Shown here one piece after another: positions 20,742 to 32,340 of a stretch of DNA of 64,000 nt. The notes beneath the pieces are model-generated. The model worked only from the letters and a program-made list of their open reading frames with translations, made no database searches and was not told the origin of the DNA. Position 1 is the first letter of the stretch. Each line of letters opens with the position of its first letter. The stretch lies in NCBI GenBank assembly GCA_043228905.1, contig JBHGNT010000010.1, forward strand, positions 8,246,001-8,310,000, in the 5' to 3' direction. The translations under genes and the position numbers were made by a program. The stretch comes from Azolla caroliniana (Eukaryota > Polypodiophyta).

Positions 20742-22718
20742 ATGGAAAATCAACAAGAGGCTAGCAACATGATGATGATGTTCGAGCGCATGCTACAAGA
20801 ACAACGCGCGATGTCGGAGATAGCGGCCTCAGTGGAGCGGCTCGTGCAACGAAACGGGCAATTCAACGGGAAAGACGTGTTGCGGTATCTTCGGGATTAC
20901 AAGGCGGAGATGCTACGGTGCGGAATATCGGAAGGACTGCAAGTGACGTCCTTCAACCGGGTGGCGACCGACGGGCTTCAAGCAAGCATCCATGGGCTAC
21001 GACAACAAAATCCGACATGGGAGGCGTTTGAAGTAGAGCTAAAGAGGACGTTCGCCATCGAGGATTCCTCCAAGGCGACACGAAGGGGATTCGAAGATTG
21101 GGTGGAGACGCCGGTCAAGGGATTGAAGGTCGTTGATGTGTTTTCGGCATTCGAAAGCCGGTTCGGGAGGTTGTCCGTGAGAGATCAAGCTATCGTCGTA
21201 CCGGACAAGGTGATCATGTTCTTGCGAGCCGTGGACGTCCGGGACCGGAAAGATCTCGGAATGCTCTTGGAGGACACGACCACGGAGAGCGGCCTCACCG
21301 AAACATGGGAAAGCGTGCGGGATATCGTCGCGCGATACACGAAGAGGGGGCAATGGCTTGCCGACGAGGAAAAGAGGGTTTCGGAACCGATTCCGAAACC
21401 GAGAACCGGATTGGAAGACCATCAACTGAGGGCTCGAGAGACTACAACCGAGAAGGGGATTGATGCATCTACGGTGGAGCAACTATTGAAGGAGATGGAG
21501 AATCTGAAGATCGCGATGGTGAAGAAGTCGGATGACCGCCCCACAAGCTCCAAGTATACGGACCGACGGTGCATATGGTGCGATAGCGCCGAACACGATC
21601 GGAGGGATTGCGACGAGCATAAGGAGGCGCTACGGCGGGATCTCATCTACTACGAGGGAAACCGGATTCATTCGATGGACTCTCAGAAGCCACTCCGACC
21701 GAACTTCCGGAAAGGCGGCATGAAGAAGGTGCTCGAGGAGGAATTGGCGGCGAGAAGCAACTATGCGACAACCGCGGGAATATGTGTCGGGGAGTCATCG
21801 AGAGCAAAGACGTCTTTTTGGCCGGAAGTTCTAGAAAACACCGAGAAAACCGACTCCAACGAGATCCGAAGCACCACGGAAGGCGTCCGGGAAGCTACGG
21901 GATGGGAGTGCCCTGTCGACAAGAATAGCGTATACGCCCTGTGTCAATTGCATAAGGTGTATGTGGACGAGAAACGACGACGAACGGAGGATGCGGCCGG
22001 TCCATCGAAGATACCGGAAAGCTGGAACTCCGGAGGTAAGGGAAAAGAAAAGGCGACTCCGGCATTCAAGCTCGCCTCGGACATAGAACAACAAACCGAC
22101 TTGAAAAGAGTGTTCGAGGAAAGAATCTTGGATAGCCGGGTAGATTTCTCGCTTCGGGAGCTACTCGGAATAGCAAAAAAGGAGTTCCACGATCTTCTCG
22201 TAGATCTCGTGAAGCGAAAAAGACAAAGTACGGAGGAAATTGCTCCAAGGGTGAATGCAAACACCGTTTTAATGAACGACACCGAAGTGGAGGACGAAAT
22301 TCCGAACTCCCACTATACAAGGCCACATTGGGCACGCGCGACTACGGAAACTCCGGTCCGAATCGGCAACATCAAAGAAACCGTGCTAGCATTGATTGAT
22401 CACGGATCAGAGATCAACTTGATGTCCAAGGAGTTCTACCGGAAGGGGAAGTGGCCTATTAACACCAACCATGGATGGAAGATTCGGGCGGCCACCAAAG
22501 CAACGGAAGATCTATTTGCGGCTTGTCCGGATGTGACAGTGAAGATCGGGGATGTCGAGATTGACCAAAATTTCTTCGTGCAAGATGAGGTTTCACATTC
22601 CGTCATCCTCGGCCAACCCTTATCACGGCATCACGGATGGAGACGAAGGTGCTCGATAGCAGTGCGGCTTTTGCGCGAATTCGGAGCCAAAACGGTGGGA
22701 AATCCGTCCAATTCCTAA
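20742..22718 (+). pseudogene. Gypsy-1 gag-protease frame
   Basis: The start is the first ATG (20742) after the primer site; the frame stays open to 22718. Residues 1-260 are Gag-like (helical, with FEVELKRTFAIED). A zinc knuckle CIWCDSAEHDRRDC lies at 21570-21611. A long acidic/basic linker follows. The aspartic protease is at about 22380-22620, with ALIDHGSEINLMS (catalytic Asp codon 22398-22400) and HSVILGQP. The motif DHGS replaces the usual DTG/DSG; Gypsy-2 has DYGS. After LGQP the true coding continues one base back, so the last 30 or so codons to 22718 are out of frame. Marked as a pseudogene only because of this break. Confidence 0.85.
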
Positions 22719-22783
22719 CGGTGCCGGCAAATCACGAGAGGAACAAGAGGGAACTCTTGTCCCAAGTGAGAATGGATTTTTAA
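22622..22783 (+). pseudogene. Gypsy-1 short middle frame between protease and RT
   Basis: A 54-codon stretch (ITASRMETKVLD ... RSQNGGKSVQFLTV) ending at TAA 22781-22783. It corresponds to TATRMETKVLD ... KSQDGRHSVQFMTV in Gypsy-2, showing that it is real pol/protease sequence displaced into a third frame. The second displacement lies at a T run near 22776-22780. Confidence 0.75.
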
Positions 22784-25700
22784 AGCGGACTGTTGCGGAG
22801 TGGGGAAGTGATAGTCCGAGAAGCCCTGATACCCCACACAGGAAGAAAACTCTCGGAGCAAAACATGTACGAATCGGTCCGGATGGGGCATCTACGTACA
22901 CGACCGTAACCGGAGGATTGAAGAAAGGATACCGACAAGTGGAGGATAAGTTGCGGTCGGCATCAATAATAAAAGAAGATGAAGAAATCGTGGGGATAGT
23001 CGAGGAAGTGTTCTATGGGAGCACGCTACAACGACTTGAAGAGCTTGCGGAAGATAAAAGCCAAGGGAACCGGGTAGTCCCGGTGGAATCGGTCGAGATG
23101 TACGAGATCATTGCGAAAATGGAGCCGGATACGCTCCGTAAAGAAGAAGCAATGGTAAGTACGAAATACAAGACCGTGGAGAAGAAGGTGAAACCGGCCG
23201 CGGGACCACTACCCGTCGATAGCGAACAAAAGAGGAAAGAAGTCTCAGGAGATCCGACACTTCGGAAGTCCGTGGATATCGGACATGCCTTCACGGATGA
23301 GACCCGGAAGAAACTTCGGATCGGTGGAGGTGGGTTCCTATTACAGAAAGAAGAAGAACGGTTTCGCGAGATGTTGGAGCAACACGGCAAAGCGTTTGCA
23401 TTTACATCAAGGGAGATAGGGTGCATCGATCCGAGAATAGTGGAGCCGATGGTGATCTTTACGATTGACCATGTATCGTGGAATCTGAAGCCGCTCCCGG
23501 TGCCACGAGCGCATATTCCGAAAGTCATTGACTTGCTCAAGGAGAAGGTGACGATGGGGATTCTAGAGCCATCAACTGCTCCGTACTCAAATCGATGGTT
23601 TACGGTTCCAAAGAAGAATGGGTCACTCCGATTTATCCAAGACTTGCAACCGGTGAATAAGGTCACGATCCGGAACTCGGGAGTCGGTCCGATAGTGGAC
23701 GAATTTGCGGAAACTTTTGCCGGTCGTGCGATATACTCCATCGGAGACCTATACTCGGGGTATGACCAATTCCAACTAACTGTGGAGAGCCGAGACATCA
23801 CAACCATGCGAACACCGATAGGATTAGTCCGAATGTGCACACTACCACAACGAGCGACAAACTCGGTTGCTCATATGATGAACGCGATGAACAAGGTGCT
23901 TCGAGACTGCATTTCGGAGATAACGATGCCGTTCCTCGATGACATTCCGATGAAAGGATGCGCGGTCGAAGAAAAAGATGAGACTATGGATGATCGGGGA
24001 TGCCGAAAGTTCGTAGTCGACCATATTCATGCTTGCGAGAAAGTGTTGCGAAAGCTAGAAGATGTGCACCTAACACTTTCCGGGGAGAAATCGGCATTCG
24101 GGCAAGAAGAAATATTGGTGGTCGGACATCTATGTGGGCCCTACGGCCGAAGACCGTCACCAACAAAGATCGATGCGATTCAAGCTATGGAGGAAGTATG
24201 CGAGTCAACATCCGAAGTCCGAAGGTTTCTCGGTGCATGTGCATTCTATCACATATGGATTCCGCACTATGCACATATAGCGGACCCGCTCTACCACTTG
24301 TTGCGGAAAGGTAAGAAATTCGAATGGAAACCGGAACACACCAAAGCCATGAAGAAATTGAAGAAGACACTTCGGAGGGCGGAAGCACTTAAGAAGCCGA
24401 GCTACGACCGACTGATCATAGTAACGGTTGATACAAGTCCAACCGGTATCGGGTGGGTCATCAATCAAGCCGACTCGGATGGTTCGCAGTATCCGATCCG
24501 ATTCGGAGCAAAGGTTCTCAACGAAAGGCAACGTGGATATGCACAAGTCAAAAGAGAACTGTGGGGAGTCGTGTCGGCGATAAAATCGGATCGGGATTAT
24601 TTGATCGGAGCCGAAGTGGTGATCGAGACGGATTGTCTTCCGATACTCGGGATGATGCGGTGTTGTACGATACCAGATGTAGCTATGCTAAGGTGGGTTG
24701 CATATGTCAAGTCGCTTAATCCGGAGGTTCGACACATCTCGGGGAAGGAAAACGCGGTAGCGGATATGTTATCAAGGGCTCGGTTCGGAGACGACATAAC
24801 CGAATCGGATAATGAAGAAGTTTCCGAAGACTACTTCGCGTCGGAGCACATATGCCGAGTGAACGTAATCCGAGAATTTCGGGAAGAAGAATATGAGGGA
24901 GAAAGTTTGATGATCGGAAAGACGTTACAAGAGGCCGAGGACTTGACAAACGATAAAGGAAGAAGAGCCGAGATCCGAAGGAAGAAGAGGCAAGTCCAAA
25001 AGTTCTTCTTGGAAAACGGATTAATATGGAGGGCGCCGAAAAGACCGGATGGTATTCCACTTCGAGTAGTCGGGACAAAAGAGCAACGAAACCGGATAAT
25101 GTCCGAGTTTCACGAATCCGATTGGGCTGGACACCGAGGAACATGGGCAACATTTGTGAAGATCAAGCAAAAATATTGGTGGAAGAAAATGTACAAAGAT
25201 ATCGCGGAGTTTACGGAAAGCTGCGAGAAATGTCAAGTCTACTCCGGGGTTCGACATCGAGATGAGTTACATCCGACATTCTCACCGACAATCAACTTCA
25301 AGTGGATGGTCGACATAGTGGCCATGCCGACCGGGATCGGACAAAAGAAATACTTGGTATTAGCTCGGGAAGATCTCACGAATCAAGTAGAAGGTCGAGC
25401 GCTTCAGAGGAAAACGTGTTCCGCGGTATGCCAATTTCTTTTGGAGGAAGTATTTTGCAGGTACGGGTGCGTAGGACAAGTGATTGCAGACCGGGGAGAA
25501 CTCGACTCGGACAAAGCTAGGGGATTCTTCGCCAAACACGGAGTTCGGTTATCGCTGACAACGGCATACAATCCGGAGGCCAACGGGAAAATCGAACGAG
25601 GACATAGTCCGATCGTAAAAGCACTTGCGAAGGCATGCGATGGAAAGGTGAAGAACTGGCCGCAGATGCTTCCGTATGCACTATGGGCGGATCGGACGAC

Positions 25701-26415
25701 GCATAGCTCCATAACCGGTTACATGCCGGCAGAACTCATGACCGGACAAGCACCGGTAATGCCGACGGAAACCGCGATCGCAACATGGACAATGCTACCG
25801 TGGAAGGAAGAGATGAGCCGGGAAGAACTACTAGCGGTCCGGATACGACAACTAGAGGGAAGACCGGCAGACATAGCGGAAGCAATACGCCGACAACAAG
25901 AAGCACGATTAAGGAACAAAAGCCGGTTCGACACAAAGCACCGACTACGACCGAGGAGGATTGAAGAAGGAGACTGGGTGATCGTCTATGACAGTAGTTT
26001 GGACCATCAACATACAACGATGCGGAAATTCGCGAAAAGGTGGTTCGGGCCATACGAGGTTCGGAAAGTCTTCGACAACGGAACGTACCGACTGTCCGAG
26101 TTGGATGGAACAATACTACGAGTGCCTATAGCCGGGAAGCGGGTGAAGATTTTCAAGAAGCGGACCGACGACAAACCCTATGTGATCCAAGCCAAGGCCG
26201 ACTACGAGGAGCAATCAGACGAAGACCACGGGGATGCGGGAAGCGAAGAACGTGAATTACAATTCATAGTCGACATAAGGGGAGAATCAGAGGAAGCTTT
26301 GGGTGAAGACGGATATGGGGAATCGAGAACTTTGGCACATACCGGAGGATGTGCGGGTTCGGAGGGGGCGAGTGTCGTAGTGTATTCCACACACTACGTG
26401 AAAACCATAAAATAA
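22784..26415 (+). CDS. Gypsy-1 RT, RNase H and integrase frame
   Basis: Open from 22660; recognisable coding starts after about 22784, and there is no ATG at the junction, so it needs upstream coupling. Reverse transcriptase: ILEPSTAPYSNRWFTVPKKN, then DLYSGYDQFQL and the catalytic box FLDD (23932-23943; Phe in place of the usual Tyr). RNase H: VTVDTSPTGIGWVI (Asp codon 24430-24432), then ETD and a late ADML. Integrase: HHCC zinc finger (25105-25235, FHESDWAGH ... CEKCQ), then Asp of VDIV, Asp of ADRGELD and Glu of NGKIERGH for the DDE triad. A GPY motif (WFGPYEV) is near 26040. No chromodomain. The frame ends 43 bases inside the 3' LTR. All catalytic residues are present; only the upstream frame breaks argue against activity. 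Confidence 0.9.
26361..26372 (+). other. Gypsy-1 polypurine tract
   Basis: GGAGGGGGCGAG directly before the 3' LTR, lying within the end of the pol frame. Confidence 0.8.
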
Positions 26416-27076
26416 TATATCCGAATTTAGATACATATAAATAAATAAATAATATATCAAAAGAATTTATCACGTGCATAGGGCAAGATTCGAACCATGC
26501 ACCTCCACGTAGATAAACCCCAACTTTACCATTGTAATAACTTATCTTTAGTGTTATAAATATAGATTTAATACGTATAAGACCTTTATTTACACATACC
26601 TTTATTAAAAGGTAAAAATCATGTATTCTTTAGAGTGTGAATATTTTATTTACACGTGACATTAAAAGTGACTCATGCACATCTAGCGTGCACGAGCCCT
26701 ATATTTAGGAAATGACAAAACATCACATGCACATTTAGTGTGCATGGGCACTTTAGGTGAAAAAGCATGAAGCCATGCTTAGCCTCTTCCATCTTTATAT
26801 AAGGAGGAGAAAAATATGTATATGGTTGTTGATTAATATACAAGGTTGGATCAATCTAATATATTCGTGGGATTCACGAATTTTGCCATCTAATTGCTCT
26901 TATAATCTAAATATTGTTTTAATTACGCTAAACTCGTGGGATTCACGAGATTGCTATCTTACTTCTCTTACCACTATTCATATCTAGCCTTAAGTTGTAT
27001 TCCTCTTCCTCCTAGTCAAAAACCTCGGCGGTTCCCACCCGACTCACGCAACGATCTGGAGCCGAAGGGCACGACA
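26373..27076 (+). repeat. Gypsy-1 3' LTR (704 bp)
   Basis: Direct repeat of 20000-20703 with one visible mismatch (t at 27057). The antisense box pair (26486-26531) and both palindromes are repeated here. Confidence 0.95.
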
Positions 27077-28754
27077 ACGTATCGGAGTTCGAATTCACCG
27101 CACAAGACCCGCACTCGCACAAAGTGATAATGCACTTCTATGTGCTTCATGCGAGCATGGAAAATGGGATTCTTGGCTACCCGCATGTTGCTGATGTTGT
27201 CATAGTAAATCGGAATCAGAGTAGGAACTTCAACCCTTAAGTGTTGTAGCAACCATCTGAGCCATATAGCTTCACAGGTGGCGACAGTGGTTGCTCTATA
27301 CTCAGCCTTAGGGCATGAATTGAATGTTGGCCGCTGCATGAATTGACTAGTGACCCCAACCGGATAGGTAAGAGTTAAATACATAAGGCTTTCGAAAAAT
27401 TGTCAAAACTGCTTCGCATCGCAAGCCGCTTCTATGTCGGGATGTAGCTTCAGGTTTCTATCAAGGGGAGTAGACACGGATCAGCAATTCATCATACCGA
27501 ACTTGTACAACATATTCAATACATAGTGTCGTTGAGACAACAATATGTCGTCGGGGGTATGGATCACTTCGCTCCCAAGGAAGTAGTCAAGGTCCCCCAT
27601 GTCCTTCATCTCGAATGCATTCAATAGTTGGGACTTTACTCGGTCGATTTTAGCAAGGTCGCGTCTGGTGACGACCAAGTCATCGACATACAACAGAATG
27701 CAGACCGGACCCTTCAGACCTTTCCGGATGAACAAGGATGAGTCATATTTGGAAGCTGCAAACCCCATCTTACGCAAGTTCCAAGCACGGGGGGCTTCTT
27801 GAAGGCCATAAAGCGACTTCTTCAGTCGACATATTACCGACTTGTTCACCTTCGACTGAAATCCGGGTGGTTTGACCATGTATACTTGTTCTTCAAGATC
27901 TCGTTGATGAAACACGTTTTCCACGTCGATTTGGTGGAGATGCCACCCCCTTGCCGCTGCGACCGCCAGCACCACACGAACGGTTGTCATCTTCACCACC
28001 AGTGCAAAGTCTCAGCATAGTCGATGTCACGGGTCTGTGCATATCCTTTGGCCACCAATCGGGCCTTGTACTGGTTGACTGAACCTTTGGCATTATATTT
28101 CACCTTATATACCCATTTGTAGCCGATTGGTTTGCTGTGTCGAGGAGGATCAACCAAGTCCCATGTGTTGTTGGCATCAAGTGCCTGCATTTCTTCCTCC
28201 ATGACCGAATGCCATTTGGCATCCTATGAAGGGTCCGCAAAGCTCTCTGACTCGCAGACTTCTGCCACTTTCGCCATGTACGCATAGTGATGCGTCATGT
28301 ACTCATTATATCCGTACCAGATCACCAGTTTCTAGTGGCGAGTCAATCTGCAGAGCTTCTCATTCCCCGATTTTAGGGCCCTCTTGGTCGTATCTGACTT
28401 CAACTCTTGAGGTCCGCCTTCGCTCTGAGTGTTATCGGATTCTCCCATATCCGAGTCTCCTTTGACTGTGTCGTACTCCAACATCTTCCTCTTTCCCTTC
28501 TCTTTGCACGTGAATCGTCTCCTCAGTTCCTTGCACAGGGAATGCATTGGAGAGTCTTCACTGCTTGCCGGATCTTCATTCATCTGGTCTTCCCAACTCA
28601 ACTCTTCATTCAACCCACTCAGCCAAAATGAGATTGAACTCTTTTCCAAAGTGCCGAATCCTTCTTCTTCTGCTCTCAACCGGATGTTAGGGTTTGTCTG
28701 TGTTTTAGCGTTTGTTGGCACTAGAGGATTCTCAAGCTTAGTGCTCTGATACCA
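27077..28754 (-). pseudogene. Copia-A3 pol: linker, RT and RNase H fragments
   Basis: Read on the minus strand from 28754. 28740-28340 is the acidic linker normally found between integrase and RT (RRRFTCKEKGKRKMLEYDT, close to the same segment in Copia-A1). 28202-27990 opens the RT ([20 protein letters not shown]). 27999-27481 holds LHQIDVENVFHQRDLEEQVY, SLYGLQEAPRAW and the catalytic YVDD. After a gap, 27384-27077 is RNase H (AEYRATTVATCEAIWLRWLL). Stops and frame changes occur near 28015, 28220, 28335, 27475 and 27390. Gag, protease and integrase are absent, so the copy was already non-autonomous before Gypsy-1 landed. Confidence 0.85.
28741..28754 (-). other. Copia-A3 primer binding site
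   Basis: Minus strand TGGTATCAGAGCAC, directly after the LTR; an exact initiator-Met type site. Confidence 0.9.
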
Positions 28755-28819
28755 TGAAAAGAGTAGCGTGTAGAAGCTACACAAACACTACCGGTTCAGC
28801 CGAAAAACAAAAGAGAATG

Positions 28820-29057
28820 GTAAACACAGAGAACAATTGTGTGAGAGAGAGTGCACGGGAGAGATAGATAGAGAAGAACACTAAAAACTCAATTTCAAAA
28901 ATACTCTGTACATACTAATGTGCTTAGGGAGCACATTAGTATGGTAAACACAAAGAACAATTGTGTGAGAGAGAGTGCACGGGAGAGATAGAGAGAGTAG
29001 AACACCAGAAACTCAATTTCAAAAATACTCTGTACATACTAATGTGCTTAGGGAGCA
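28820..29057 (-). repeat. Two-copy tandem repeat (124-bp period) in the Copia-A3 LTR
   Basis: The units share GTAAACACA, the GTGAGAGAGAGTGCACGGG stretch and ACTCTGTACATACTAATGTG with few differences. The first unit ends in a perfect 14-bp-stem hairpin (28911-28943); in the second, only the inner five bases of the right arm are present. Confidence 0.9.
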
Positions 29058-29108
29058 CTTTTACATAAGTCCTTAAAAGGACTGACAGAAGTACTGACAT
29101 GTACTTCA
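29058..29108 (-). promoter_or_regulatory. Copia-A3 LTR promoter dyads
   Basis: Minus strand order: GAAGTAC/GTACTTC dyad (29108-29089), AGTCCTTTTAAGGACT (29083-29068), then a TATA-like TGTAAAAG (29065-29058). This is the same arrangement as in Copia-A1 and A2. Confidence 0.65.
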
Positions 29109-29290
29109 ATGATCAAAACTGAGCATCGGACACTAACTCCTAAAAGTATGCCTATCTACTAGGCTAGGATCGTAGGCCTCTAATGGCCTACAAGCTCACG
29201 CGTGGATCCGGCTCTCCGATCGGTCTTCACCTAATCCAGCTCTCGGCTTGTTCAGCCGATCCGACCCATGTTGAGCTTGCTCACTCAACA

Positions 29291-29409
29291 CTTATAAACC
29301 GATAAACCTAAGTTTTAGAACCAAACCCAACTAAAATTGAACTGTTTAGTAATAATCCAAACCATTTAATTATTTTGGAACGGATAAACCATTAAACCAC
29401 GGATTAATG
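29291..29409. other. Short AT-rich flank of Copia-A3
   Basis: Contains repeated 'aaacc' and 'ggtttag' words (gataaacc, taaaccac, ggtttagt). No coding or family signal seen. Confidence 0.4.
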
Positions 29410-30740
29410 GTTTAGTTCAAATGTATGGAAAAGTTTGATTTTGAGAAGGACATTGAAGGTATTAAACAATCGTATTTGAGCATAAACCTTAAAAGAGTGT
29501 CCATGTATTGAGAGATGGTTAAGGGGATGTTACAAATGATAAAGATACAATAGGGTGCCACATTAGAATGTAAATGGGAAGTTTTAAAGAAAGTCATTTT
29601 CTCATGAATAAACAAATGATTTTTCGCCAAATATATACCTTGTTAAGGCATCAAGAAATGTGGTTCAAATAAAACATGGTTTGATAAAGAATCCATGAAG
29701 CTCGAAAGTGACTTATGATTTTGGATGTAATCAAAGATAAAGAAAATGATAAAAAACATTTGCATGAGTACAAAAGCCTTATTCAAAGAAAGAAAAGAAT
29801 ATGGGAAGTTACTCAACAATTTCTCCAAACACAAGAAAAAGCCCATGTGTGTGCTAAATTTTGGTGCAATCTTAAGGGGAAACATATTAAGAGTTATGTT
29901 GAATCAACTCTTATGGAATTATCTATGCATGTTAATAATCTATATGAGGTATATATTGCCTAAACGATGATGCGTTATGGTTCTATGCTCCCCTTCTTTG
30001 CAATTAAACGAGGACTCTCAAAAGGCAAGTGATCTTTAATCTATAAAAGCTAAAATGCTCAAAAGGATGGGAAAGGAAGCACATAGATGGATAAGTGATA
30101 TGTTTAATTATGCATTACAACATGACAAGCCTTTTGCTTGGACCACGGCTTGGATTAAACTTTTACACAAAGGTGGAGATATAAATAATGTAAAGTTACA
30201 ATTTTGGAACTATCATGGACGGCTCATTGACAACAAAACTATTTACATATATAATATAATCAAAGATAAGTACAAGCCTTTTAAAAAAAAAGGCAAGAGA
30301 GCTTATGGACAAGTTGGCCTTTGGAAACACCATATCGCCATCGATCAACTTGTGACCTTCAAATATTAATGGAAGAAAGTCACTTGGGTCACAAGGGATG
30401 AGAGTCTCGATTATGCACACTTTGCCCAAAACAAGTTTGGGAGTCTCAATATCACAATTTGATGTTGTGCTCTGCCTTTCATCACATTCATCTATGCTTT
30501 CCACATACATATTTTCAACCAAACAAATTCCTAGCACAAATTTCTCTCACAATCACAACATGCACTTTCGATTGCTATGTTTATTAGTAAAGTTCTTGAA
30601 CATTGAGTTCATATCTACTCACTTTCACATGTACTACATGAAAATATTATATTTTTGGTCTCATAGGTCATATTTAACCTTTGAAGAAGAAAATAAAATT
30701 ATCTGTCCATCCATCTTTCTCCCTCTCTATTATTATGTAG
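29410..30740 (+). pseudogene. LINE-2b: deleted copy of the LINE-2 family
   Basis: Similar to LINE-2a from its position 15555 on (tttgattgtgagaag ... cataaaccttaa). Linker codons at 29715-29890 read HLHEYKSLIQRKKRIWEVTQ and continue into AKFWCNLKGKHIKSYV, which LINE-2a has lost. 30055-30220 is the first part of the RT (AWTTAWIKLLHKGGDINN). It then jumps to the C-terminal region (30225-30560), and the 3' tail at 30655-30740 carries 'ataggtcatatttaacc'. Stops are frequent. It shows where LINE-2a is truncated and confirms the family 3' end. Confidence 0.75.
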
Positions 30741-30990
30741 TTAGGAGCACACTTCTAAACTATCATTCTCTAGTTGTCTCTATCTTATTGGAGGATGGAT
30801 ATCACTTACTTCTCACATGCTCACCACATAATGCAATTCACAAGAAGTATGATGGTTGGTTAGACACAAATGATAATATAAGTAAGTGTCATACTCAAAT
30901 CTCACCAAGAAGAATGAATGCATATAAGCGTGCATTATGTTTACAATAGAGAATTTGTAATATATAATAGTTTCCACTTTTCTTAGGGAG
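30741..30990 (+). other. Unassigned, possibly LINE-derived segment
   Basis: A short reading LEDGYHLLLTCSPHNAIHKK near 30790-30850 looks like the His/Cys end of a LINE C-terminal knuckle, but no flanking domain supports it. Otherwise AT-rich. Confidence 0.35.
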
Positions 30991-32340
30991 GATTCATATA
31001 AAAGATGACGTGTTTATTTGATCCCCGGGGTCAAAATGGGGTCCCTCATGGACGACATAAAATTCTAATGTAATGTTGTTATTGGATTGGCTTACTTTTA
31101 TAAATGTGGGTGATGGGGTGCGGTCATGGATCCATAATCCCCCCTCTAGCCATACTTCATTGAAGTTTTATTTGGCTCTTAGATATTAATATCCTTCTTT
31201 ATATTTTTGGACTCAATCAGGCCAACTATAAACTTTGTCCTTACGTATTATGCATATACTATACAATCTACCTATATACATATTATAATATTCAATCGTA
31301 TGCTATCCAACCTATTTATATTTTACAAGTGGCAAATTAATTTACAATGTCATATTACTCATCATACAACAAACACTGCCACAATCTTTTCTACATTCTA
31401 TGTTATTCATTAACAAGCTTGTAGATCTTGATCCGATCAAAGTACAACCCGATTGGCACATATGTACTCATGAAAACACATGGCTACGTAAGGTCAGTTG
31501 GGACCCTTTGCAATGGACATGGCGTGATCCTTACACGGGGCAAGGAAGCAAACCCATCCCTTTCTTCCAGTTCACAACTAGATTGGGTCGCCACATTCTA
31601 GCTGCTCAATGGGCCCGAGAGCCGGCTGATGCAAAGGTCTAGCACACATATCAAGTTCCTCACACAATTTTCACCAAGTTTTGCTAGAAAAACTAGAAAC
31701 AACAACATGCGAGGCGATTTACGACGTTCCAATGGCTATCAATACATAAGTCACTACCGGTGGGAGCATGGCAATGTGGGAACCTTAGCTCACCTAATTG
31801 TGTAGAGTGTCCAAATGCAGTAGAATCAATATGACACGCTCTGTGGGACTGCCCAGCGTCCCATCGAATATGGTGGGGGGTTGGCCGCTTGTTGCAATTA
31901 TGCCAGGTGCAAGGCTCAATCAAGTGGGGAAATATATGTTGGCTATAATGGCAAACCCCAGTTGTCAGATACAAGCATCAAGAGGAGGGGGTGACTTTGG
32001 TGATAAAAGCAATGTCCATCATCGGCAATGTCCACTCAACTCCTCTTAATGACAAATCTCAAGTTGTGGTAGAATTGGTCAGCCCAATAACTCTTTGGAT
32101 TCTATGGAAACAACGGTCTAGACGGGTCTTCTCCAACCAAACCGCGCATCCAACAATGTTACTGCAACTCTAAAAGTAACATTGTAGCCACTCTAAAGAG
32201 CCAATATGATGGCCTCAAGGGCGGATCCGATGGAGTTGAAAGACAATGAATAACCTTCATCCAACAATGGTCGTCCTCTCCCTTTCTTGAGTCAGTGGGC
32301 ATCCACAGAAGATGGAACTATCGCGTCCCTACAGGGATTT
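30991..32340 (+). pseudogene. LINE-3: 3' fragment of an L1-type LINE with zf-RVT domain
   Basis: From about 31060 the reading VGDGVRSWIHNPPSSHTSLK appears. 31400-31642 follows (WDPLQWTWRDPYTG). Then comes the zinc-binding part at 31700-31880: LPVGAWQCGN, CVECPNAVESI and HALWDCPASHRIW, the order of the plant reverse-transcriptase zinc-binding domain (Pfam zf-RVT). 32020-32173 reads ITLWILWKQRSRRVF, the segment usually found after it. Stops lie at about 31640, 31830 and 31945. The upstream RT is absent. It is a third LINE type, distinct from LINE-1 and LINE-2, whose C-termini have a compact Cys/His cluster instead. Confidence 0.7.

Larger units (their letters stand above)
20000..27076 (+). mobile_element. 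Gypsy-1: young, nearly complete Ty3/gypsy element
   Basis: Plus strand, 7077 bp. Its 704-bp LTRs (20000-20703, 26373-27076) differ at a single base that I could find (c at 20684, t at 27057). Flanks carry ACGT on both sides (19996-19999 and 27077-27080); a 5-bp AACGT reading is possible if the LTR ends one base earlier. Inside are a primer site, gag-protease, RT-RNase H-integrase and a purine tract. There is no chromodomain after the GPY motif. The Copia-A3 frame is restored exactly when it is removed. Gypsy-2 is a diverged relative. Confidence 0.95.
19876..29290 (-). mobile_element. Copia-A3: deleted minus-strand copia element split by Gypsy-1
   Basis: A minus-strand relative of Copia-A1. 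The 5' LTR is 28755-29290. Pol runs 28754 down to 27077, continues at 19999, and ends at a purine tract (19876-19890). Removing Gypsy-1 with one ACGT copy restores the codons CGA TAC GTT CAA at the break. Gag, protease and integrase are deleted: the leader passes straight into the acidic linker before reverse transcriptase. No 3' LTR was found. Confidence 0.85.
28755..29290 (-). repeat. Copia-A3 5' LTR with internal tandem duplication (536 bp)
   Basis: Minus strand TGTTGAGTGAG...CTCTTTTCA. It is related to the Copia-A1 and A2 LTRs by its terminal inverted repeat, promoter dyads and CT/GA-rich leader. A 124-bp segment is duplicated (28820-28943, 28944-29057). Confidence 0.9.

Noticed and set aside
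23013-23840. 275-codon minus-strand frame opposite Gypsy-1 RT
   Set aside because: Antisense of well-conserved RT codons; Ser/Arg-rich and without its own motif.
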